Below, in pieces: positions 43,533 to 52,026 of a stretch of 64,000 bases of DNA. The first letter of the stretch is position 1, and each line of letters begins with the position of its first letter. The position numbers and the translations under genes were made by a program. The stretch lies in NCBI GenBank assembly GCA_017411805.1, contig JAFQPI010000020.1, positions 35,584 to 99,583 on the forward strand. Direction: 5' to 3'. Under the pieces are notes generated by a model. It made no database searches. It saw only the letters and a list, made by a program, of their open reading frames with translations, and was not told where the DNA came from. This DNA comes from Clostridia bacterium (lineage in GTDB: Bacteria; Bacillota; Clostridia; Oscillospirales; CAG-272).

Positions 43533-43617
43533 GGAGAGCACCGATGACGGCTGCTTCCCCATTAATTGGCTATAAATAACCGCCTAAGGTTCGAAGCGTA
43601 GGCGGTTATTTCTTTTT
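43533..43617 (+). ncRNA. Predicted type I antitoxin RNA
   Basis: An RNA of about 85 nt would start 6-7 nt after the -10 box and end at the intrinsic terminator (43574-43617). It begins CGGAGAGCACC, the same decamer that occurs in the leader of the opposing toxin mRNA. It overlaps the toxin stop codon and 3' UTR in antisense. The arrangement matches known convergent type I systems such as txpA/RatA and bsrG/SR4. Confidence 0.75.
43574..43617 (+). terminator. Terminator of the antitoxin RNA
   Basis: AAATAACCGCCTA (43574-43586) pairs with TAGGCGGTTATTT (43599-43611), followed by CTTTTT. The toxin stop codon (43606-43608) lies in the descending stem. Confidence 0.92.
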
Positions 43618-43698
43618 ATTATAAAGATCGTTGATGTAAGCTAAAATGACGAAGATCAAGGTTATTATCCCTATCACTTCCATAAGCGTAAATACCAT
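43606..43698 (-). CDS. Small hydrophobic type I toxin (holin-like/TxpA-like)
   Basis: This 30-residue peptide has one transmembrane helix (EVIGIITLIFVILAYI) followed by a basic tail (NDLYNKKK), the layout of Gram-positive holin-like type I toxins. The SD GGGGAGGTGAT is very strong, 5-6 nt from the ATG, but pairs with CCTTCCC just upstream (7 bp, GATGA loop), which should block translation of the full-length mRNA. A leader of about 108 nt runs from the promoter to the start codon. The peptide is predicted to depolarise the membrane when unrepressed. Confidence 0.8.
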   Translation of the reverse strand: MVFTLMEVIGIITLIFVILAYINDLYNKKK

Positions 43699-43813
43699 TC
43701 AACATCACCTCCCCTCATCGGGAAGGCAAAAAGAAATTATTATGCGTTCCCGAAAAAAGGACGCAACCGCCACCGTTTATGGTGCTCTCCAAATATCTTG
43801 CGATACCGTGATT

Positions 43814-43842
43814 ATTATATCACATTTGTCGGAATATGTCAA
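43814..43842 (-). promoter_or_regulatory. Perfect consensus promoter of the type I toxin
   Basis: On the minus strand TTGACA (43842-43837), 17 bp, TATAAT (43819-43814). Confidence 0.9.
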
Positions 43843-43845
43843 CTT

Positions 43846-43890
43846 TAAAAAAGCACGCGGAATTGCATTTTGCAATTCCGCGTGTTTTTT
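43846..43890. terminator. Bidirectional terminator after the HAD-like gene
   Basis: CACGCGGAATTGCA (43854-43867) pairs with TGCAATTCCGCGTG (43871-43884), with A/T-runs on both sides. It ends the Xre-GT-C-glycosidase-HAD operon. Confidence 0.93.
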
Positions 43891-44425
43891 ATATGCTCTT
43901 AATGGCTTCAAGCACATTCTCCGCAATCATATCGGCTTCGTAGTCTGCCCAAGTGCTTCGGAATTTGCCAAGGCTGTCTTTTCCTCCACCGGTCAAAACA
44001 AGAATTCCCTTGCAACCGGCGTTGTGCGCCAGAACGATCTCGTTCTTTCCCATATCGCCGATAACGTAGGACTGCGACACGTCAATAGAGTACTTTTCCG
44101 CACACTGATCGATAAAGCCTGTTTTAGGCTTTTTACAGTTGCAGTTATCACTGCTTTGATGCGGGCAGAAAAGGAATTCATCTATCAACAATTCATCAGA
44201 ATTGAACTCATTCAAAATGCGATCATGCTCACGCAAATAGACGTCAAGCGGCAAAATTCCCTTGCTTATCTTACTTTGATTTGTGATGATAATATTCAAA
44301 TACCCTTTATTTTTTGCTAAAGCAAGTGCTTCTTTGGCAAAAGGATATGGAGCAAAACTGTCAATACTTGCAGTTGCCTCGCCGCCGAGAGTTCCTTGAA
44401 GATCGTAAAAAATTGCTTTTTTCAT
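43889..44425 (-). CDS. HAD-IIIA (GmhB/HisB-like) protein with altered catalytic residues
   Basis: This 178-residue protein has a zinc loop (CPHQ..NCNCKKP), ITNQS and GD motifs that place it with HAD-IIIA phosphatases such as GmhB. The catalytic motif reads FYDLQGTL: the nucleophile D8 is kept, but the +2 Asp is Gln. In the metal-binding GDMGKNEI the usual second Asp is Asn. Phosphatase activity may therefore be weak or lost. It overlaps the glycosidase-like gene by 4 bp at the end of its operon. Confidence 0.8.
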   Translation of the reverse strand: MKKAIFYDLQGTLGGEATASIDSFAPYPFAKEALALAKNKGYLNIIITNQSKISKGILPLDVYLREHDRILNEFNSDELLIDEFLFCPHQSSDNCNCKKPKTGFIDQCAEKYSIDVSQSYVIGDMGKNEIVLAHNAGCKGILVLTGGGKDSLGKFRSTWADYEADMIAENVLEAIKSI

Positions 44426-46743
44426 TTTAATTTTTCAACCGATATTACCCAATCTCCCGCGTCGGGTTTAGCAGGGAGTGTATATGTTCCGTCGGTAACC
44501 GCAACGGTGAAGGCTTCTCCGTATTCGCCCGTAATGCAGTTGAACCACTGCACCTCGTACTCGCCGTTTGCCATCGAGGTGAGCGTACCGAGCTTATCGT
44601 TGTTTAACTTGCCATAAAAATAGCCGATATAGATCTCGTTTCCGATGTGCGACACTGAATACTTGCAAGAGCCGGGCTGATAGAAATAGGATTTATTGAA
44701 GCAGGGCACAAGGCGCCACCATTCATATTTCTGAAGATAATCTTTGATATAAGTTATCTGCTCACCGGACTCCAGATACAGTCCCTCTATCCAGTTCAGT
44801 CCTTTATCAAAGGTCTCGCCGTATGAGTCGATTATCGTTCTGGTTTCGTAGTCGGGATATCCGTTTTGCGCCCAGAAAATGCTCCATATGGGCTGTGCTC
44901 CGTAGCCGTATCCGAACTGACCGTTCATATACGCACCCCACGCTTGGATACGGACACCATATCCGCTTCCGCCGCTTTCGTCCCAATGGTCATACGGACC
45001 CTCGTAGTTTACAACGGGCTTACAGCCGTAATTATTGTAAAACTCCTTTGCCCACTCCCAATTTATTCCGTTGAAAGCATAGTTATACTGTGCCGCGTAC
45101 CAAGAGTGATTTTCCGAATCATCAAAGCGTGAATTTTCAACACGGGTATAAATCGAATTTTCCTGATGACATGTGGACGGATGATCGTACGGATCATATT
45201 TTGCGACCCAGTCCATTACGTAGAACCACGGATTTGTCTCGGGCGTCGCCTCGCAGTCGCCGCGGTCAACACCGTAATAGTCGTTGTCGCCCTCCTGCGT
45301 GGTCGCCCACATAACGGGATATGCGCTGTACCTTGCCACCCAATAGCGAGAGAGCTTTTCAAGCTGCTCGTCAGTAATCTTTCCGCCGAAATATGCACTC
45401 ATTAAGGTCGTCGGATATCCAAACTGAGTATTTGAATGAACAAGTCCGTAATCAGCAATTATTTTAAAATATCGATCATATTGCTCGAACTTTTCCAGCA
45501 TAAAGTCATTTACACCAAGGGTGAAGATATTTTCGGCTCCGTTCTGGAACCATATCTGATCGTTGACATCCCACCAATAAAGGGGCTGCGACTGAATAAC
45601 GGTATAGCCTTGCTCTACACGGTAGTTAATAATGTAATCAAACTGCGAGGTGATACCGTATTGATCCGCAAGCTCTTTTGTTATTCCCGCGAACTTCTGC
45701 GTTTCGACCGAGCCGTAGCTGTCGATCTCTTCGATCGCAAGCGTCCAATGAGTGTCGCCAAGATAGAAGAAGGGGGTGCCGTCATCATACACAAAATAGT
45801 TTTTACCCGGCTCGGTCTTGACAAATCCGTGCTTGTAGATATCGAGATCGCCCGAGTATTCCTTACAGATCACGCTGCCGCCGCGATGATGAAGACCGCT
45901 GTTCGCGGTATCGGTGCATACGGTATAGAAGCTCCACTCGCCTACCTCTGTGGGCGCAAAACGAACCTTCCAGGTCGTTCCTCCGTCCCAGAATGCGGGG
46001 ATCTTGAGTGCAGTACCGCTTGTCTTATTATAGAAAACAACGTCGGTGTCAACAGTATAAACCGGATTTTCGTATTCCTTTGAGCTCTCAAATTCGATCT
46101 CGCAGGCTACCCATTTTTCGGTTTCTGCCTTGAGTAATTCGCCCACGGGTGTAATATTTTCCACTATAGCTTCGTCCTTTTTCGCATTTTCGGAGGAATA
46201 CGCCGAGTCAATCAGATCAAGACTTTCGGGAATGCGTATCTCGCCTCCCTCGGCAGCGACTATATAATCGTTAATAAATCTCTCTGCGGCAACAACCGTG
46301 AGATTATCGTTATAGCCGATGATAACGATCTTGTTTCCAACAGCGCGGATAGCATACTCACCCGCAGAAAGAGTGAGATAGACGTCGCGGCTCTCACGGC
46401 GGTTCGTCTCGCCAACGAGTATTTCGGGCTCGTCGCTGATATATTCACCCGCCACGGGCTTGCCCTGCACCCAGTCATCCGTATCCTTGACAGAGACACC
46501 GAGCTTGTCCTCGATCGTTGATCTTATGCTTTTGATCGCCGAAAAAAGTGTTGAGGTGCATTTTTCGGGACGAACGAGAGTATATAAAAGCTCTCCGTTT
46601 TCAATTAATTTAAGATAAGTCTCTTCTTTTTCGGTTTCGGGAGAGGTCGTTTCCTGAGGAAGAGTCTCCTCGGGAACGTCCGTACATCCAAAAATCGGAA
46701 TCATCATAAGAAGAGCGAGAATAAAGCTTATGAATTTTTTCAT
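44422..46743 (-). CDS. DUF5060/DUF4038 glycosidase-like lipoprotein
   Basis: This 773-residue lipoprotein has lipobox IFGC (C20) and a Glu/Thr linker. Residues 60-185 form the alpha/beta domain shared with the SGNH lipoprotein at 16178-17425. A DUF5060-like immunoglobulin fold (about 205-290, FWDGGTTWKVRFAPTEVGEWSF) follows, then a DUF4038-like TIM barrel (about 305-640, FFYLGDTHWTLA, HPSTCHQ) and a C-terminal beta domain. It probably attacks plant or host glycans at the cell surface; the substrate is unknown. The start overlaps the upstream membrane protein by 4 bp. Confidence 0.85.
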   Translation of the reverse strand: MKKFISFILALLMMIPIFGCTDVPEETLPQETTSPETEKEETYLKLIENGELLYTLVRPEKCTSTLFSAIKSIRSTIEDKLGVSVKDTDDWVQGKPVAGEYISDEPEILVGETNRRESRDVYLTLSAGEYAIRAVGNKIVIIGYNDNLTVVAAERFINDYIVAAEGGEIRIPESLDLIDSAYSSENAKKDEAIVENITPVGELLKAETEKWVACEIEFESSKEYENPVYTVDTDVVFYNKTSGTALKIPAFWDGGTTWKVRFAPTEVGEWSFYTVCTDTANSGLHHRGGSVICKEYSGDLDIYKHGFVKTEPGKNYFVYDDGTPFFYLGDTHWTLAIEEIDSYGSVETQKFAGITKELADQYGITSQFDYIINYRVEQGYTVIQSQPLYWWDVNDQIWFQNGAENIFTLGVNDFMLEKFEQYDRYFKIIADYGLVHSNTQFGYPTTLMSAYFGGKITDEQLEKLSRYWVARYSAYPVMWATTQEGDNDYYGVDRGDCEATPETNPWFYVMDWVAKYDPYDHPSTCHQENSIYTRVENSRFDDSENHSWYAAQYNYAFNGINWEWAKEFYNNYGCKPVVNYEGPYDHWDESGGSGYGVRIQAWGAYMNGQFGYGYGAQPIWSIFWAQNGYPDYETRTIIDSYGETFDKGLNWIEGLYLESGEQITYIKDYLQKYEWWRLVPCFNKSYFYQPGSCKYSVSHIGNEIYIGYFYGKLNNDKLGTLTSMANGEYEVQWFNCITGEYGEAFTVAVTDGTYTLPAKPDAGDWVISVEKLK

Positions 46744-48191
46744 GATAACACCTTTCTGATCGTCTCAACAACGCCAAGATTTGTCCATACCGACATAAGC
46801 GAAAGCGCGGCGGTCATAATGCCGCTGAGGGGCTTTGCGTACCCCTCGCTCTTCTCGGTCAGGTTCATAAGAACCGCCGCCGAGATCATCGCGACGATCA
46901 CGCTGACGTCGTAGATATATCTCATATTGACGCCGCCGATACAAAAGTCCGAAAAAGCAACGCCGAGGGCAAGCAGAGCGGTCGCGGCAACCACAAAGCT
47001 CTTTGCGAGATCCCTCTCTCCTCGCATCTTCTCGATCAGGGAAAGGCGCGGATAGAGAAGAATTCCGAGCGGCAGACCGTACGCGAATATACCGCAATAA
47101 CGGTCAGTATAGAAAGCTCTTGAGCCCTGCGGGAGCACGGTAACCCTGTGCATCTCGAGGTAGGGGAATAGGTCGCTCGACCATATAGGACAGAGGAAAT
47201 AGGAGAAAAAAGAAGAGAAAAGGTACTTGAAATCAACCGTATTGAGCGAAACGTCGCTGACCGTAAGCTGATAATTTGCGCCGAAATCAAGCGGCGAGCC
47301 GAAGCGCGCGTTATTATACCACATAACAGCCGCCGCGCCCGCGATCAAGGGCAGAGCAAAAGCACCAATTGTCAAAAGTCCGTCTTTCAAGGTATCCTTG
47401 CGGATCTTGAAGATAAATTCGATAAATAGCGGGAATACGGCAACACACATCAAAGCAACCGTCGGGCGCGACCAGACGGTCAGCGTCAGCGAAAATGCCG
47501 CAAGGACGAGCATTATCATTCTCGCCCACAGCTTCTCTTCCCTCATCGAACGCACAGCGAGTGCGATAAATGCCATTGAGAAGACCTGTGCCGAGAGAAC
47601 GGCAACGTAATACATATCCGAGCAAAGCACGCCGAGATAAACTCCGCTTGCCGATACCACTCCCGCAAGTCCGAGCAAAAACAGCCAGAGATTCGGAGTT
47701 TGGATGAACCTGAGCACAACCTCGCGGTAGGCAAGCGCAGTCATTATTACCGCCGCGATCGCAAGGATGAGACACACCATCGGCACGTTCGGGAGCTTGC
47801 CCGTCAGCGCGTGGATCGGCGCGTGAACGGTTATTATCGGCGCGATGCCGAAATATGAAAAATACTTTCCTTCAAAATAGGCGTAATCCCAATAGTACCG
47901 CGCGCCGGATTCCTTTCGTGCAACGGGATCATAAGGGTTCTTAAGCTCCTCAAGCCTCGGGTCTACCGGCAGATCAAGCTCGATCTGTCCCTTCTTCCAC
48001 GCGTCGAACTGCCTGCCGAAAATATCTGCGGGAATAGCACCGCCAACCTCGTATTCGTAAAGCTCGGTCTCCTTGCCCATCGTCGGGAAACACGCCGCGG
48101 CAAGTATCAGCACAACGAGTAAAAAGAGGATATTGTTATATAATTTTTTCGGGCAGAAATGCGCACCGAGGATTGTTTTGATCATTTTCAT
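46740..48191 (-). CDS. GT-C-like integral membrane protein
   Basis: This 483-residue protein has about 11-12 membrane helices and a large extracytoplasmic loop after the first (about 35-110, with YYWDYAYFEGKYFSYFGIAPIITVHAPIHALTGK). That pattern and length are typical of lipid-linked-sugar GT-C glycosyltransferases or flippase-like proteins. The acidic loop residues (FDAW, DLPVDPR) could serve catalysis. It is translationally coupled to the glycosidase-like lipoprotein and lies 25 bp after the Xre gene. Confidence 0.7.
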   Translation of the reverse strand: MKMIKTILGAHFCPKKLYNNILFLLVVLILAAACFPTMGKETELYEYEVGGAIPADIFGRQFDAWKKGQIELDLPVDPRLEELKNPYDPVARKESGARYYWDYAYFEGKYFSYFGIAPIITVHAPIHALTGKLPNVPMVCLILAIAAVIMTALAYREVVLRFIQTPNLWLFLLGLAGVVSASGVYLGVLCSDMYYVAVLSAQVFSMAFIALAVRSMREEKLWARMIMLVLAAFSLTLTVWSRPTVALMCVAVFPLFIEFIFKIRKDTLKDGLLTIGAFALPLIAGAAAVMWYNNARFGSPLDFGANYQLTVSDVSLNTVDFKYLFSSFFSYFLCPIWSSDLFPYLEMHRVTVLPQGSRAFYTDRYCGIFAYGLPLGILLYPRLSLIEKMRGERDLAKSFVVAATALLALGVAFSDFCIGGVNMRYIYDVSVIVAMISAAVLMNLTEKSEGYAKPLSGIMTAALSLMSVWTNLGVVETIRKVLS

Positions 48192-48216
48192 TATTAACTC
48201 CGCTTATGTTACCGTA

Positions 48217-48423
48217 TCACGACAGAAATGTAGGATTATTCGTTCTTTCGAGAAGATAGTCAACCGAGACATTAAAATAATCGGCAAAAGCAATAAGCGT
48301 ACGATAATCCGCCTCGCGTTCGCCCGACTCATATCTGCTGATGCTGTTCTGATTCATGCCGAGATCGATCGCAAGCTTGAGCTGCGTGATCCCCCGACTT
48401 TTTCTCAATTCTTTTAATCTCAT
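48217..48423 (-). CDS. Xre-family transcriptional regulator
   Basis: This 68-residue protein starts at the ATG at 48423 (MRLKELRKSRGITQLKLAIDLGMNQNSISRYESGEREADYRTLIAFADYFNVSVDYLLERT), a compact HTH_3 domain with little else. It is the first gene of the operon reaching down to 43889, and divergent from the metal exporter. Palindromic sites lie in the shared region. It probably autoregulates. Confidence 0.92.
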   Translation of the reverse strand: MRLKELRKSRGITQLKLAIDLGMNQNSISRYESGEREADYRTLIAFADYFNVSVDYLLERTNNPTFLS

Positions 48424-48482
48424 ACTTATTACCTGAAATAAATAAACTCGCAAGGAAGATCCTTACGAGTTTATTATACCAT

Positions 48483-48516
48483 TATGGGATTTAAATAATA
48501 TCCCAATTCGGGATAT
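48483..48516. promoter_or_regulatory. Candidate Xre operators
   Basis: ATATCCCAATTCGGGATAT (48498-48516) is a palindrome with a 5-bp centre, and a third GGGAT half-site lies 13 bp upstream (48485-48489), making overlapping GGGAT...ATCCC and ATCCC...GGGAT pairs. Confidence 0.7.
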
Positions 48517-48537
48517 ATCGTTTTTGATTCACTATTC

Positions 48538-48566
48538 TTGACTTCTTTTTACGGTTGTGTTATAAT
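48538..48566 (+). promoter_or_regulatory. Promoter of the metal exporter
   Basis: TTGACT (48538-48543), 17 bp, TATAAT (48561-48566), 34 bp before the start codon. Confidence 0.82.
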
Positions 48567-48600
48567 AGTTAAGTTAAGCACAATGAAAGGAGGCTGAAAA

Positions 48601-49473
48601 ATGATAATACATTCGCTTTTGCATGCGATCGAGCACACCCTGCCGATAATTCCTTTTTTATACCTGACGTACCTCCTGATGGAATTTCTTGAGAGAAGAG
48701 CCGGCGGGGCAATGGAGCGCATCGTTGCGGGCGCGGGAAGATTTGGACCTCTGCTCGGCGCTCTGCTCGGAGTCGTACCTCAGTGCGGCTTCTCCGCAGT
48801 CGGCGCGGGACTTTATGCGGGCAGAGTAATTACAACGGGAACGCTGCTTGCAATCTTCCTCTCGACCTCGGACGAAATGCTCCCGCTGCTTATCTCCTCA
48901 GGTGCACCGATTACTCTGATGCTCAAGATCCTTGCCTCCAAGGCAGTAATTGCCGCTATTGCGGGCTTTGCCGTTGACGGCATCGCAAGAATAGTCAGGC
49001 GGGGCAAAAAAGAGGAGGTTCGCATCGTCGAAATGTGCTCTGCGGGACATTGCAACTGCGGTAGACAGGGCATCTGGCTTGCCTCTATCGTTCATACGCT
49101 CAAAATCACGGCAAGCGTCTTTGCCGTCAGCCTTGCGCTTGAGATCGTCCTCGAGCTTCTCGGCGAGAATTTTCTTGCGGGAATTCTAACGGGAAAGCCC
49201 GTTATCGGATGTCTCTTTGCCGCTCTCGTCGGACTTCTGCCTAACTGCGCGTCATCGGTTGCGATCACACAACTCTACCTTAGCGGCGTAATAACCTCGG
49301 GCGCGATGCTCTCGGGTCTCCTCGTCGGCGCAGGTATTGGAATCATCGTCCTTCTCCGAGCAAACAGACCGCTCAAGGATACCCTCCGCATCATCGCAAT
49401 CCTCTTCACCATCGGCATTGCCGCAGGACTTCTCTTTGATCTGCTCTCGATAGGTATGATTATTGGGATATAA
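48601..49473 (+). CDS. Putative heavy-metal/manganese exporter (ArsP_2-like)
   Basis: This 290-residue polytopic protein is built of two related halves, with GVVPQCGFSAVGAGLYAGRVITTGT in the first and GLLPNCASSVAITQLYLSGVITSGA in the second, the duplicated P-x-C motif of the ArsP_2/putative manganese transporter family. A cytoplasmic loop with MCSAGHCNCG (three Cys and a His) between the halves may bind metal. The SD AAAGGAGG is strong. It has its own promoter and terminator, divergent from an Xre regulator. Confidence 0.85.
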   Translation: MIIHSLLHAIEHTLPIIPFLYLTYLLMEFLERRAGGAMERIVAGAGRFGPLLGALLGVVPQCGFSAVGAGLYAGRVITTGTLLAIFLSTSDEMLPLLISSGAPITLMLKILASKAVIAAIAGFAVDGIARIVRRGKKEEVRIVEMCSAGHCNCGRQGIWLASIVHTLKITASVFAVSLALEIVLELLGENFLAGILTGKPVIGCLFAALVGLLPNCASSVAITQLYLSGVITSGAMLSGLLVGAGIGIIVLLRANRPLKDTLRIIAILFTIGIAAGLLFDLLSIGMIIGI

Positions 49474-49534
49474 ATTGTAGTAGCGCATTCCATATATGCC
49501 CGATGCAAACGAATAAAGTTCAGATACAAAACAG

Positions 49535-49580
49535 GGGTGCTGATTCACTAACAAATAAGTGAATCGGCACCCTTTATTAT
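49535..49580 (+). terminator. Terminator of the metal exporter gene
   Basis: GGGTGCTGATTCACT pairs with AGTGAATCGGCACCC (one mismatch), followed by TTTATTATTT. Confidence 0.9.
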
Positions 49581-49587
49581 TTAATTA

Positions 49588-51306
49588 TCAGTTAAGCTTC
49601 TCTCCGTAAACGAGAATTTCTCTGGTATTGATGGTATTGTACTTCGACTCCTCGTCGTTACGTCCGACGATAACGCCGATTCGGATATACTGACCGCTGA
49701 CGCCGCCCATGTCGAAGAGGCAGGTGACCTTCGCGGTATTGCCGTTCCAGGGGTCCTTCGGGGAGGTTCCGCAGTTGACAAGATCGGTTCCGGTTACCTG
49801 ATTCCAGCAAGCTGTGGGCACCACAGTCCAATTCACACCGTCATCGCTGACGTAAACAGCCGCAACTCCGGGGAATCCCTCAAGGCTTCCCGAGGCAAAT
49901 CCCATAGCGTCAAACTTATGCTTAGAGCCGAAATTCAGCGTGATAAGTCCGGTATAAGGCGCATTTGCGTCGACCTCGCCCTTGATATTGTACTTGTTTT
50001 CGTCAAACTCGAAGCAAGCCATAAATGAATTGCCCCAATGTCCGTTGACAAGATTTTCAACCGCTGTGGTGTAGCCCTTGGCGGAGGAATCCATCTTCTC
50101 TATGCCTATAACGGAAACGCCATAGCCTATATCTGCAATATCGGCTTTCTGCGCATCTGACAGACCTGTTGCGGAATATTCCTTCGATGCAATAGCATTC
50201 TTTGTTCCGAGAATGCCCGAGAAGGACTTGCCGTTCGGATATGTACCGCCCTTGAGGACAGAGATGAGCTCCGACTTCGGGAAGGAGGTCAGATTCTTCA
50301 TACCCGATGCGTCAACGTCGTAGGACTGCTCGACGAACTCAACGCCCTCGGATTTGAGCTTATACTGCTCGGGGATCGCGGGAGTCTCAAAGACAGCCTT
50401 GCGCGCCGCTTCCTTGAGAATAGCTGCAGCCTCATCGGTGAGGTTTGCGTTATAATCAACCGTTGTGGGATCCATACCCGTGATCTTTGCAAAGATCGTC
50501 ATAGCCGCGAGATAGCTTCCCGTTGCATTCGGGTGGGTAAGGTCTTCATCGTAAAGATTGATATTCTTGTTGTTGGTGTAAACGTCATAGAACGCGAGAC
50601 CTGCGTATGCTACGTCGATACCGAGCTCGGCACCGATAGCCTCGTAAGCCGCGGAGATCATCCATGTCATGCTCTCGTTGGTCCAGCCGTTTTCTGTCAG
50701 AACCTTATGTCCCGCCTTTCTGCCCCACGTACCGTAAAGAACGGGAGTCGCGCCGTCTGCAACGACCTTGGCAGCAAGATTACGGACGCCTGTATAGAAC
50801 TTACCGGGATAGAGAGCGGGGCAGGTGCTCTGCTCCTGAAGGATAACGTAATCATAATTGCGCGCCTTGAGTGCGCCTTCAACCTGCTTACCTACCTCAT
50901 CATCAGCCTTTGCGGAATCAATGAGATACCATCCGCCCTTGGTGATTCTGATTACGGTTGCGGTATATCCCGCCGCCTTGAGGATCTTGGCAAAGATCTG
51001 CTCGGGCATATCGTTATAATGCGTATAGCTGTTTCCGATAAAGAGGAAGTGATAGGTCTTGTCCTTGTCGAGCACACCCGACTCGGGAGCAGACGTTGTT
51101 TCATCTTTCGGAGGCTCGGCAGTAGTAGAATCCGGAGTTGCTTCGGTCGTATTATCGGGAGCCGCTTCGGTCGTATTATCGGGAGCAGGCGCGCTTGTTC
51201 CGTCAGAGGGCGCCGTAGTTGTCTCACCCACGCCTACACAGGCAACGCCCGAGATAAGCATTGATGCCAACAACAATATTGCAATCAGTTTCTTTTTCAT
51301 TGTCAT
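49588..51306 (-). CDS. DUF4886 (SGNH-like) lipoprotein with discoidin-like C-terminus
   Basis: This 572-residue lipoprotein has a signal peptide with lipobox ISGVAC and a repetitive linker of TTEAAPDNTTEATPDS units (30-75). The DUF4886 SGNH-like domain (about 85-300) has FIGNSYTHYNDMP, YVILQEQST and the late DLTHPNATGSYLAA (Asp-His). The C-terminal beta domain (about 420-565, WTVVPTACW, GQYIRIGV) looks like an F5/8-type carbohydrate module. The start is M1 at 51306 or M3 at 51300. It is a cell-surface esterase-like protein with unknown substrate. Confidence 0.85.
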   Translation of the reverse strand: MTMKKKLIAILLLASMLISGVACVGVGETTTAPSDGTSAPAPDNTTEAAPDNTTEATPDSTTAEPPKDETTSAPESGVLDKDKTYHFLFIGNSYTHYNDMPEQIFAKILKAAGYTATVIRITKGGWYLIDSAKADDEVGKQVEGALKARNYDYVILQEQSTCPALYPGKFYTGVRNLAAKVVADGATPVLYGTWGRKAGHKVLTENGWTNESMTWMISAAYEAIGAELGIDVAYAGLAFYDVYTNNKNINLYDEDLTHPNATGSYLAAMTIFAKITGMDPTTVDYNANLTDEAAAILKEAARKAVFETPAIPEQYKLKSEGVEFVEQSYDVDASGMKNLTSFPKSELISVLKGGTYPNGKSFSGILGTKNAIASKEYSATGLSDAQKADIADIGYGVSVIGIEKMDSSAKGYTTAVENLVNGHWGNSFMACFEFDENKYNIKGEVDANAPYTGLITLNFGSKHKFDAMGFASGSLEGFPGVAAVYVSDDGVNWTVVPTACWNQVTGTDLVNCGTSPKDPWNGNTAKVTCLFDMGGVSGQYIRIGVIVGRNDEESKYNTINTREILVYGEKLN

Positions 51307-51360
51307 TCAATCCTTTCGAAAAAATCGTTACTATAATGATAACTCATTTTTCCCGATTTG

Positions 51361-52026
51361 TCAAGCTTTTTTATTCAATTTCATCAATTCATTCCAGGTT
51401 GCAGGCCCCGCGCTGCCGTCCGCCTCAAGCAAACGCTTTCTTTGAAACTCCAAAAGCGCCTCGTGCGTAGCAGGTCCGAAGCTTCCATCTGCCTTGAGCG
51501 ACGCGCCGTGGAAATTGAGCATCGTCTGAAGAAGCCTGACCTCCTCGCCCGCGGCACCGCGGCGCAAAACCTTTCTCTCGTGTGTCAAAATCAATCTATT
51601 CACCTCACTTAATTCCTTTGAAAAATACTTTTCGGGATCGACGTATTCGCCGAAAATAGCGATGCCGAGATGCAGATGCGCGCCTGTGCTCCTGCCCGTA
51701 CTGCCCATATATCCGAGAACTTCGCCCTTCTCTACCCGATCGCCCTTTTTCACCTTGAGCGTATCCTTTTTGAAATGGCAATAGAGGCTCACGGCGGTCT
51801 CGTCGTGCCTTATCTTACAAAAATATCCCGAGCGCGAATTATATCCCGCCTCTATAACCTCGCCCGCATCAAATGCAACGACCCAATCGGTTACCGCGTT
51901 TCCCTCATCCGTCACCGCGACGAGATCAACGCCCGAATGATGCTCGCGCTTACCGAAGATCACGCGCTCGCCAAAGGGATAAGTTATTTTGTATCCACCG
52001 TAATTCTTAAAAAACCTCGAACTCAT
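51361..52026 (-). CDS. M23 endopeptidase with peptidoglycan-binding domain (endolysin-like)
   Basis: In this 221-residue protein the LytM zinc site is complete: H30 and D34 (HHSGVD), H84 (YCHF), and H117/H119 (GAHLHLG). A peptidoglycan-binding domain follows (about 155-217, GEEVRLLQTMLNFHG...DGSFGPATHEALLEFQ). There is no signal peptide, as in phage endolysins. It overlaps by 20 bp the upstream gene, which resembles a phage tail-fibre protein. It cuts peptide cross-links in peptidoglycan. Confidence 0.9.
   Translation of the reverse strand: MSSRFFKNYGGYKITYPFGERVIFGKREHHSGVDLVAVTDEGNAVTDWVVAFDAGEVIEAGYNSRSGYFCKIRHDETAVSLYCHFKKDTLKVKKGDRVEKGEVLGYMGSTGRSTGAHLHLGIAIFGEYVDPEKYFSKELSEVNRLILTHERKVLRRGAAGEEVRLLQTMLNFHGASLKADGSFGPATHEALLEFQRKRLLEADGSAGPATWNELMKLNKKA

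Noticed and set aside
43646-44320. 224-codon + strand frame across the type I locus and HAD-like gene
   Set aside because: It spans two terminators and runs antisense to two better-supported genes.
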